The notes under the pieces were generated by a model. It was given only the letters and a program-made list of their open reading frames with translations, did not search any database and was not told where the DNA came from. A stretch of DNA of 20,164 nt, from the NCBI GenBank assembly GCA_027483425.1, contig JAIXUR010000235.1, positions 1 to 20,164 on the forward strand. Reading direction: 5' to 3'. Position numbers and translations under genes: made by a program. Shown here piece by piece: positions 14,111 through 20,164 of this stretch (position 1 is its first letter; the number at the start of each line of letters is the position of its first letter). The DNA comes from Cyanobacteriota bacterium (lineage in GTDB: Bacteria > Cyanobacteriota > Cyanobacteriia > Phormidesmidales > Phormidesmidaceae).

Positions 14111-15151
14111 CTAGGGCACCTCATAGGGCGACTCCACCGCCGGTAGCTTGCCCTGCTGCACGAGGGTCTGGTGAATCATCGCCACAATTTCGGCGCGGGT
14201 GGCGGCCTGGGTGGGCTTGAGCTGGTCGCGGTTGGGATAGTTGACCACCAGGGCATTTTCAGTGGCGGCGGCCACCTTGGGCCGCGCCCAGGCGGGTAGG
14301 GAGTCGAGGTCAACAAAGGTCTGTAGGGTTTGATCGGGGGCTGGGGGGGGAGTCAGGCCCAGGCCTGTGGCGAGGGCGACCAGCACCTCGTAGCGGGGGA
14401 CGGCCTGGTCGGGGCGAAAGACATCTTTGGGGTAGCCGCTCATAAAGCCATGGGTCACCGCATTCTCAATGGCTGGGGCCGCCCAGTAGGTGCTGGGCAC
14501 ATCCCCAAAGGCTAGCTCAGGGCGCGATCCGGGAGCTTGGCCAAAGGACTGGCTGAGGAGCGCCGCCAGCTCAGCGCGGGTGAGGGGCTGGTCGGGTTGA
14601 AACCCACTTTCAGGAAAATCAGGCAGATATCCCTGGTCAAACATGGGCTTGATGAAGGGATAGGCCCAGTGGGTGACGGGAACATCCACCAGGGTGAGGG
14701 GCTGGGTGGTCTCGGTCACCCCACCCGATGGGGGAGTGGGTACCGTGGTGGGCGCGGCGGGAACCAGTGGCGGGGGAGCAGCGGGAGCTGTTACGCCAGA
14801 TGACGAGCTCTCGGGACCCCAACCAGGAGGGCCAGCGACCCCAGGGGGACGGTCGGGCCGAGGGCGCTGATTGGGTTCAAAGGTACGCGGCTCAAAGGAG
14901 TCAGCCTGACCCGCTGGTTCTGGCTGCACCAGGGAACTTGAATCACTTCCCTGGCGGGGCAGCAGACTAGAGTCGGCCAACCATCCCTGACTACGGGAAA
15001 GGCCCCACCACAGGATGGAGCCTATGCCCAAGAAGGCCAGCACGACCGCCAGCAACTCGTCAGTATCCAGGATGCGGTTCTCCCGAGGCCAGGCCCCGTC
15101 ACCGCGACGGCGATCGGGCTGGTCGGGCGGGTCAGGGGGGAGATTCACCAT
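14111..15151 (-). CDS. membrane-anchored protein with proline-rich linker and three SLH domains
   Basis: A 346-residue protein with a short acidic/basic N-terminus, one predicted membrane segment (about 32-50, LLAVVLAFLGIGSILWWGL), a long Pro/Ser/Thr-rich linker (about 60-150), and three S-layer-homology repeats: about 153-204 (VPVTHWAYPFIKPMFDQGYL, ending TRAELAALLSQ), 215-265 (DVPSTYWAAPAIENAV, FRPDQAVPRYEVLVAL) and 279-330 (FVDLDSLPAWARPKVAAATE, ATRAEIVAMI). SLH domains bind pyruvylated cell-wall polymers, so the protein probably links the plasma membrane to the peptidoglycan layer from the periplasmic side. It lacks the outer-membrane porin domain of SLH-OprB proteins. The gene starts 29 bp after the clpC stop on the same strand, so the two may share a transcript. 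No Shine-Dalgarno sequence is evident. Confidence 0.85.
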   Translation of the reverse strand: MVNLPPDPPDQPDRRRGDGAWPRENRILDTDELLAVVLAFLGIGSILWWGLSRSQGWLADSSLLPRQGSDSSSLVQPEPAGQADSFEPRTFEPNQRPRPDRPPGVAGPPGWGPESSSSGVTAPAAPPPLVPAAPTTVPTPPSGGVTETTQPLTLVDVPVTHWAYPFIKPMFDQGYLPDFPESGFQPDQPLTRAELAALLSQSFGQAPGSRPELAFGDVPSTYWAAPAIENAVTHGFMSGYPKDVFRPDQAVPRYEVLVALATGLGLTPPPAPDQTLQTFVDLDSLPAWARPKVAAATENALVVNYPNRDQLKPTQAATRAEIVAMIHQTLVQQGKLPAVESPYEVP

Positions 15152-15180
15152 GGTTGAGTTAGCCAGCAGCGATGTCCTCG

Positions 15181-17655
15181 CTATCCTACCAGAGCGGGCT
15201 GACGTTCAGGGATGATGACGGGATTACCCCCATCGTCCAGATCGAGGCGGGCGCGATCGCCCGGTTCCAGGGTGCCCGCCAAAATCGCCTCGGCCAGGGT
15301 GTCTTCCACCAGGCGGGCAATGGCGCGACGCATGGGGCGGGCCCCGTAGCGCTGGTCGTAGCCTTCCCCGGCCAGGCGGGTTCGAAAAGCGTCGGACAGG
15401 GTGACCACCAGCTGGCGATCGGCGAGGCGCTTATTCACCTGGTCGAGCATGAGGTCGGCGATCTGATTGACTTCGTCGCGGGTGAGCTGACGGAAGACAA
15501 TGATTTCATCCAGCCGGTTCAGCAACTCGGGACGGAAGTACTGCTTCATCTCCTCGTTGACCAGGTTGCGGATGTTGTTGTACTGGCTCGTCGCCGCATC
15601 GGTGGTGGCCAGGTCAAAGCCAAGGCCAGCGCCGCCCTTCTCAATCACCTGGGAGCCAATGTTGGAGGTCATGATGATCAGGGTGTTCTTAAAGCTCACC
15701 GCCCGACCCTTAGCATCGGTGAGGCGGCCGTCGTCGAGCACCTGGAGCAGCATGTTAAACACATCGGGGTGAGCCTTTTCAATCTCATCCATCAAAATGA
15801 CGCTGTAGGGCTTGCGGCGCACGGCTTCCGTGAGCTGACCTCCTTCGTCGTAGCCTACAAAGCCCGGAGGGGAGCCGATCAGCTTCGACACCGTGTGGCT
15901 TTCCATAAACTCTGACATGTCGAGACGAATCATGGCCTCTTCAGAGCCAAACAGGGCCATGGCCAACGCCTTAGACAGCTCCGTTTTACCCACCCCGGTG
16001 GGGCCAGAAAACACCAGGCTGGCAATGGGGCGCTCGGCGCTGGCCAACCCCGAGCGGGCCCGGCGAATCGCCTTGGCCGCCGCCACCACCGCCTCATTCT
16101 GACCAATCACCCGTTCGTGCAACACATCTTCCAGGTGCATGAGGCGCACTGATTCGGTTTCGGTCATCCGGTTAACCGGAATCCCCGTCCAGGCGGCGAC
16201 AATATCGGCAATGTTGTCTTCATCCACCAGGGGCTGGCTGGGCAAGCTACCCGCCGCTGCCTCGCCGTATTCGGGAATGTCAGCTTGCAGTTGTTGCAGT
16301 ACGTTCTGGCGATCGGCTTGCAAGCTCTTAGCTTTGCCAAAGTCCTGGAGCTGCAGGGCTTCGTCCACGTCTGCATTGAGTTGGCGCAGCTGCTGCTTCA
16401 GTTCCTTGGAGGGGTACTTGGGCATAAACCGCAGCTTCACCTGGGAACCCGCTTCGTCGATCAGGTCAATGGCCTTGTCGGGCAGGTGGCGATCGCTGAT
16501 GTAGCGATCCGATAGCTTGGCGGCGGCCTCTAGGGCTTCATCGGTGAAGCTGACCTGGTGAAACTGCTCGTAGCGGCTGCGCACTCCCTGGAGGATCTCG
16601 ATGGTTTCATCAATGGACGGGGGGCCCACCTTAACGGGCTGGAAGCGACGCTCCAGGGCGGCATCCCGTTCAATATATTTGCGAAACTCATCGGTGGTGG
16701 TGGCCCCGATACACTGCATTTCACCCCGGGCCAGGGCGGGCTTGAGCATGTTGGCGGCATCCAGGCCGCCCTCCAGGGAACCGGCCCCCACCAGGGTGTG
16801 AATTTCGTCGATCACTAGAATTACGTCGGGGTCTTGGCGCACTTCTTCGACCAGCTGGGTCAGGCGCTCTTCAAAGTCGCCCCGGAAGCGGGTGCCCGAG
16901 ACCAAAGAGCCCATGTCTAGGCTGATCACGCGCTTGGTGATCAGCGCTTCAGGCACATCCTGATTGACAATCCGCTGGGCTAGCCCTTCGGCGATCGCGG
17001 TTTTACCCACCCCAGGCTCACCGACCAGGATCGGATTGTTTTTGGTGCGGCGGCCCAGAATCTGCACGACCCGCTCAATTTCTTTAACTCGGCCAATGAC
17101 AGGGTCAATTTTGCCCGCAGCAGCTAGGGCGGTCAGATCATGGCCAAACTCAGCCAAAATCTTGCCCTTTTTGCGAGAGCTGTCGCGATCGCTCTCCCGC
17201 CGACCGGCCGGTAGCGCCGCCACCTCACCCAGCTCTTGAATGATGCGGGTGCGCACCTTGGCCGGGTCTACACCGAGGTTGGTGAGCACCCGGTAGGCCA
17301 CGCTCTCGGTGTTTTGGCAGAGGCTGAGCAGCAGGTGGGCGGGCTCAATGTAGGGCGAGTCCATTTTGCGAGCTTCCTGAAAGGCTTGCTCAAAAACCTG
17401 CTTCACCTTAGGGGTAAAAGGAATTTCTGGGGGTACACTGCCGCTGCCCCGACCAATAATGGCCTCGACCTCAGCACGGGCATCGTTGAGGTTCACCCCA
17501 AACTCGGCCAGCACCTTGGCTGACAGCGTAGCTTCTTCTTTAATCAGCCCCAGCAGCAGTTGCTCGGTGCCGACAAAGTTGTGGCGGAGTCGACGGGCCT
17601 CTTCCTGGGCCTTCATAATGACGGCGATGGCGGTGTTGGTGAAGTGTTCAAACAT
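15181..17655 (-). CDS. clpC: Clp protease ATPase subunit of the ClpC (HSP100) family, diverged paralogue
   Basis: AAA+ unfoldase that feeds proteins to the ClpP peptidase, 824 residues. A double Clp-N repeat (about 5-145) is followed by the first AAA+ domain with GEPGVGKT at 212-219 and VILVIDE at 278-284. A middle coiled coil with a UVR-like motif lies at about 418-456. The second AAA+ domain has GPTGVGKT at 551-558 and VILMDE at 619-624. The ClpP-docking loop LGF is near 678-680, so it should partner ClpP. Both ATPase sites look intact. The N-terminal domain departs from the strongly conserved main cyanobacterial ClpC: HFTNTAIAVIMKAQEEARRL replaces the usual RFTEKAIKVIM form, and the second Clp-N repeat (SPYIEPAHLLLSLCQ) lacks the usual G-x-N-Y-I-G-T-E-H pattern. 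I therefore suspect a second ClpC-type paralogue. No Shine-Dalgarno is obvious. Confidence 0.93.
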   Translation of the reverse strand: MFEHFTNTAIAVIMKAQEEARRLRHNFVGTEQLLLGLIKEEATLSAKVLAEFGVNLNDARAEVEAIIGRGSGSVPPEIPFTPKVKQVFEQAFQEARKMDSPYIEPAHLLLSLCQNTESVAYRVLTNLGVDPAKVRTRIIQELGEVAALPAGRRESDRDSSRKKGKILAEFGHDLTALAAAGKIDPVIGRVKEIERVVQILGRRTKNNPILVGEPGVGKTAIAEGLAQRIVNQDVPEALITKRVISLDMGSLVSGTRFRGDFEERLTQLVEEVRQDPDVILVIDEIHTLVGAGSLEGGLDAANMLKPALARGEMQCIGATTTDEFRKYIERDAALERRFQPVKVGPPSIDETIEILQGVRSRYEQFHQVSFTDEALEAAAKLSDRYISDRHLPDKAIDLIDEAGSQVKLRFMPKYPSKELKQQLRQLNADVDEALQLQDFGKAKSLQADRQNVLQQLQADIPEYGEAAAGSLPSQPLVDEDNIADIVAAWTGIPVNRMTETESVRLMHLEDVLHERVIGQNEAVVAAAKAIRRARSGLASAERPIASLVFSGPTGVGKTELSKALAMALFGSEEAMIRLDMSEFMESHTVSKLIGSPPGFVGYDEGGQLTEAVRRKPYSVILMDEIEKAHPDVFNMLLQVLDDGRLTDAKGRAVSFKNTLIIMTSNIGSQVIEKGGAGLGFDLATTDAATSQYNNIRNLVNEEMKQYFRPELLNRLDEIIVFRQLTRDEVNQIADLMLDQVNKRLADRQLVVTLSDAFRTRLAGEGYDQRYGARPMRRAIARLVEDTLAEAILAGTLEPGDRARLDLDDGGNPVIIPERQPALVG

Positions 17656-18190
17656 GGCGATTGTGTCAGTACCAGTGGCTTGAGGAGCGGTAAAAAGGCC
17701 GAAATTGGCTGGGCAGGCGAGCTGAGAAAGGACGGAGCGATCGCGATAACGCGAGGCCGGGGCTACCCAGAATGGTGAGAGGCGGGCCTGCTTAGTAATA
17801 CTTTACGTAGATACGCCCATACCCCGCAGTGGGGAGAACCGTAGACAGCAGGTGGGGTCTAAGATTTACCCCAAATATACCTCGATCAGCCGACTAAAAA
17901 GAAAGCAAGAAAATGACCAATAATAGTTTTTCCTGAGAGATTATTTACATTACTTAACCTTATCCTATAGCCTTGGCCCAGGTTCTGCAAAGGGTCGAGA
18001 CCGAACTACCCATGACCGCATCTCAATCCAAATAAATCGCTCTATTATTTCAGGACATCTTTTTTGGAGCAAACCCTGGGTACTCCCCTTGAGCACCCCT
18101 GAGGGCAAGCAGCCCGCTAAAATCCCATGATTAAAGGCCAGGGGCCACGCTAGACTAGTACATATAAACCACTACATTAACCGACCTGCC
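17656..18190. other. 535-bp divergent intergenic region between clpC and the right-hand genes
   Basis: No gene on either strand. An AT-rich stretch (about 17870-17960) probably holds the clpC promoter. A TATATT at 17874-17879 on the minus strand is a possible -10 element, without a good -35. Near 18160-18180 the plus strand has ACATATAAACC before the GTG of the next gene, another weak promoter candidate. I see no heat-shock CIRCE element, no NtcA box and no sizeable inverted repeat. Confidence 0.55.
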
Positions 18191-18964
18191 GTGACCGTTG
18201 CCATTGAGTTTGCCAGCGCAGAAGAGCTGCGAACCGCGCTAGGGCGTTGGCTCGAAGACTATGGCCATAGCGTTCATCACCAGGTGCCCTGCCCAGGGGG
18301 TGGGGTAGTAGATCTGCTGACGCCGCTCTACGCCATTTTTTGTCCGGCCAACCTCACCCCGCCCGAGCTGTGGACCACGGTAGATGCCATTCAAGCTCAC
18401 CGCGATCATTTCCCCGATCAGCGCTTCGTCATTGCTGGCCTCACCCCTGAGGCCGACTGGGAAGTGGCCTACGAGATTGCCGAGCAAATCAAGGCCAAGG
18501 CCATTGAGGTTTGGTTTCTCGATCAAAATGCTCCCTTTGTCGACTTTTACACCCGGCTCACCACCGCGCTGCCCCAGGCCAAGGGGCGACTCCGGCGGCG
18601 CCATCCCCTCACCGGCTGCCTAATTTCCTTGGGCATGGCCGCCATTCTCAGCGCTAGCTTTTGGCTGGCCTACCGAATTTTGGATCGCCATCAATTTAAG
18701 GTGGCCAACAACAATCAGGAAAACCGATCCTGGGAACAACTGCACAATGCGGTAGAAGTCTGGGATATGGATACAACCTTGGTGAGCCTGGAAAAGCTCA
18801 GCGCCAGCCGCAACCCCTGCGTCGCTCAATTTGCTGAGCGGTTTGAAACCAGCCTCAAGCAGCGGGGAGCCGACGGATTTAGAGATATCAACCCGATCAA
18901 GCGCGCCCTGAACATGGAAGACGGCTGCCAGCTCGACATCCGGGAGTACGACTTTTCCCAATAG
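18191..18964 (+). CDS. unrecognised protein: possible degenerate nuclease-like domain, one membrane segment, soluble C-terminus
   Basis: I do not recognise this 257-residue protein. The N-terminal part (1-130) has the rhythm of restriction-endonuclease-fold proteins: YGHSVHHQVPCPGGGVVDLL (24-43), then a beta-strand-like LYAIFCPANL, a helix containing DAIQAHRDHFPDQ, and RFVIAGLTPEADWE. The Asp of such a fold could be D41, but the position where E-x-K would be expected reads IFCP, so it would be inactive. A basic stretch (KGRLRRRHPL, 131-140) precedes a single membrane helix at about 141-163 (CLISLGMAAILSASFWLAYRI), after which about 90 charged residues follow. The basic flank suggests the N-terminal domain is cytoplasmic. 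The GTG start has no strong ribosome binding site. The frame, codon use and length support a real gene. Confidence 0.75.
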   Translation: MTVAIEFASAEELRTALGRWLEDYGHSVHHQVPCPGGGVVDLLTPLYAIFCPANLTPPELWTTVDAIQAHRDHFPDQRFVIAGLTPEADWEVAYEIAEQIKAKAIEVWFLDQNAPFVDFYTRLTTALPQAKGRLRRRHPLTGCLISLGMAAILSASFWLAYRILDRHQFKVANNNQENRSWEQLHNAVEVWDMDTTLVSLEKLSASRNPCVAQFAERFETSLKQRGADGFRDINPIKRALNMEDGCQLDIREYDFSQ

Positions 18965-18978
18965 CCCCGGTCGGGGCT
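18963..18978 (+). terminator. small GC hairpin at the stop of the membrane protein gene
   Basis: AGCCCC and GGGGCT pair over 6 bp around GGTC, starting within the TAG stop. Only GGGATTAATA follows, so terminator activity is uncertain. Confidence 0.35.
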
Positions 18979-19125
18979 GGGATTAATACAGCCAGAGCGA
19001 GCCAATCTATTGAAACTCAAAATCAATAAAACTCGAGCTATCACGGCTTCCCAGGAGTATCCACGCCAGCCAGGCCAAGTTGGTTCATAGAGAATCCAGA
19101 ATCCACGAACTAGACGGCCTGGTGA

Positions 19126-19146
19126 TTCTGGCTTCTGGCTTCTGAC
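19126..19146. repeat. three heptamers (TTCTGGC, TTCTGGC, TTCTGAC)
   Basis: Tandem 7-bp units. A separate pair of AGAATCC heptamers lies 21 bp to the left (19091-19104) and is roughly the inverse of this array, so the two could pair. Confidence 0.7.
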
Positions 19147-19251
19147 TCCTAACGCCCTACCCATGGAACATTACAGCCCAACGCTGACGCGATCGCCATA
19201 AAACTTAATCCCAATCTATTGAGAATAATTCCGATTTGTGGTCAAATCTCT

Positions 19252-19274
19252 TTATTGAGTTTCTTTCTCAATAA
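19252..19274 (+). repeat. 8-bp perfect hairpin TTATTGAG / CTCAATAA
   Basis: The arms at 19252-19259 and 19267-19274 enclose a 7-base loop, 37 bp before the hydrolase start. ATTGAG also recurs at about 19218 and 19282. It could be a leader RNA hairpin or a binding site; function unknown. Confidence 0.5.
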
Positions 19275-19311
19275 GCATTGTATTGAGACTGATCTTAGAG
19301 CGTTCCAACTC

Positions 19312-20100
19312 ATGACTCAAGCCTCTCCACCACGCCCACCCACCCTACCGCCCATGACGTTTCCCCCCTGCCCCGATGCTCTTTGGCTAAACGTTAGCCC
19401 CAGTTTTGAGCGATTTGACCACAAGCTCCTCGTCGGCCTGGCCCGCTATGGTGAAGTGGCTCACTGGGCCTACCGACAAACCCCAGACGAGCCCAGTTGC
19501 TTAGCGATCGCCGTGACGCTGCTGCACGACTATCTCAAAGGTCGCGATCGGCCTGTACACTTGCTCGGCCATGGCACCGGGGGCCTAGTGGGCCTACTCT
19601 ACGCCCGTCAAAACCCCCACCGGGTAAACTCGCTCACCCTGCTGGCGGTGGGGGTTAACCCCATGGTCGATTGGCAAGCCCACTATTACGGCCACCTCGA
19701 ACGACTGCCCTGTAGTCGCCAACAGGTGCTCACCCAGATGGTCTACAGCTTGTTTGGCCACCAGGCTCGTCCCCTGGTGCCGGGCTGGGTCAATCTGCTA
19801 GAGCAAGATCTGATCCAATCGGTCTCGGCCCACTCGCTGCTCAAGCGGGCCAGCCTCTGCCCTGGCAGCGTAGCGGTACCCCTGCTGGTGTGCGGTGGCC
19901 AGGACGATGCCGTGGTCACCCCCACCCAGATTAGAGGCTGGCAACCTTGGCTCAAACCGGGCGATCGCCTGGCGCTGTGCCCCGGTCGGCACTTCTTTCA
20001 CGCCAGTCATCCACAGCCGGTAATCAGCCAAATTTTGAGTTTTTGGGGCTCTACTAGCCCTTTACTCATTGCCCCTCAGCATCTAGAACCGGTTCTTTAG
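19312..20100 (+). CDS. alpha/beta hydrolase-fold protein lacking the nucleophile serine
   Basis: A 262-residue protein with the alpha/beta-hydrolase layout. The nucleophile elbow reads HLLGHGTGGLVGLLYARQNP (from 83). Where active family members have G-x-S-x-G, this has G-H-G-T-G, with Gly at 88 (codon GGC) in place of Ser. The acid loop VCGGQDDAVVTP (D198/D199) and the histidine loop CPGRHFFHASHP (H227 or H230) are kept. A middle segment with DWQAHYYGHLERLPCSRQQV is distinctive. It may be a non-catalytic or atypical hydrolase; the substrate is unknown. The ATG at 19312 is preferred over a TTG at 19219, whose extra 31 residues look unlike coding sequence. The gene is followed by a short palindrome (TAGCCC-G-GGGCTA, 20114-20126). 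Confidence 0.85.
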   Translation: MTQASPPRPPTLPPMTFPPCPDALWLNVSPSFERFDHKLLVGLARYGEVAHWAYRQTPDEPSCLAIAVTLLHDYLKGRDRPVHLLGHGTGGLVGLLYARQNPHRVNSLTLLAVGVNPMVDWQAHYYGHLERLPCSRQQVLTQMVYSLFGHQARPLVPGWVNLLEQDLIQSVSAHSLLKRASLCPGSVAVPLLVCGGQDDAVVTPTQIRGWQPWLKPGDRLALCPGRHFFHASHPQPVISQILSFWGSTSPLLIAPQHLEPVL

Positions 20101-20113
20101 CCTGGCGCGACCC

Positions 20114-20126
20114 TAGCCCGGGGCTA
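20114..20126 (+). terminator. short palindrome after the hydrolase gene
   Basis: TAGCCC and GGGCTA flank a single G, 14 bases past the stop. No T-run follows, so its role as a terminator is weakly supported. Confidence 0.3.
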
Positions 20127-20164
20127 AACGGCAGCAACCGCCGGTCTTTCGGTTCTGATCAGAC

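Larger units (their letters stand above)
18965..19311. other. 347-bp intergenic region before the alpha/beta hydrolase
   Basis: No convincing gene; an open frame from a TTG at 19219 only extends the hydrolase frame upstream. The region holds two AGAATCC heptamers (19091-19104), three TTCTGG(C/C/A)C-type heptamers (19126-19146), and an 8-bp hairpin TTATTGAG-CTCAATAA (19252-19274) in the probable leader of the hydrolase gene. Confidence 0.6.

Noticed and set aside
15172..15915. Long open frame on the plus strand opposite the end of clpC
   Set aside because: It mirrors conserved clpC codons; no domain or ribosome binding site supports it.
1..20164. CRISPR array, tRNA, rRNA or prophage
   Set aside because: No regularly spaced repeats with unique spacers, no cloverleaf or rRNA-like sequence, and no phage structural, integrase or transposase gene was found by reading both strands.

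Overview
The window is GC-rich chromosomal DNA from a cyanobacterium. The evidence is the many HIP1 octamers (GCGATCGC), about one per kb by eye, the cyanobacterial class II fructose/sedoheptulose bisphosphatase, ClpC, tRNA-dependent haem synthesis (hemA), a urea ABC transporter with a textbook NtcA promoter, and heptameric tandem repeats between genes. Protein style and the large, repeat-filled intergenic regions suggest a filamentous non-heterocystous lineage of the Leptolyngbya/Nodosilinea kind. That placement is inference.

Layout. The left edge (3-2215, plus strand) holds the end of a DUF697 membrane protein, then pyruvate kinase. A repeat-filled convergent gap follows. From 2452 to 9122 on the minus strand lies the urea uptake locus, transcribed as urtA, an 889-bp non-coding gap, then urtB-urtC-urtD-urtE. 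urtA has a canonical NtcA box plus -10 element, and a strong palindrome behind its stop codon that would separate its transcript from urtBCDE. UrtD carries an unusual C-terminal extension of about 130 residues that resembles a TerB domain. Upstream of urtA lie a decayed MOSC-domain gene and ureG, the urease nickel-insertion GTPase. Urea import and urease maturation are therefore neighbours, though no other urease gene is in view.

The middle (10664-15151, minus strand) holds a Uma2-type nuclease-fold protein, hemA, glpX (with a clear intrinsic terminator) and a membrane-anchored SLH-domain protein. The SLH gene is followed upstream on the same strand by clpC (15181-17655), whose N-terminal domain is diverged from the usual cyanobacterial ClpC. 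The right end (18191-20100, plus strand) holds an unrecognised one-pass membrane protein with a possible degenerate nuclease-like domain, and an alpha/beta hydrolase whose nucleophile position is Gly instead of Ser.

Functional reading: nitrogen limitation (NtcA) should switch on UrtA. The UrtABCDE complex imports urea, and UreG helps mature the urease that splits it. The other genes are housekeeping functions: glycolysis, the Calvin cycle, tetrapyrrole synthesis and proteolysis. No phage, CRISPR array, tRNA or rRNA is visible. The most noteworthy features are the UrtD-TerB fusion, the split urt operon, two dispersed intergenic repeat families found by self-comparison, the nucleophile-less hydrolase and the MOSC pseudogene.
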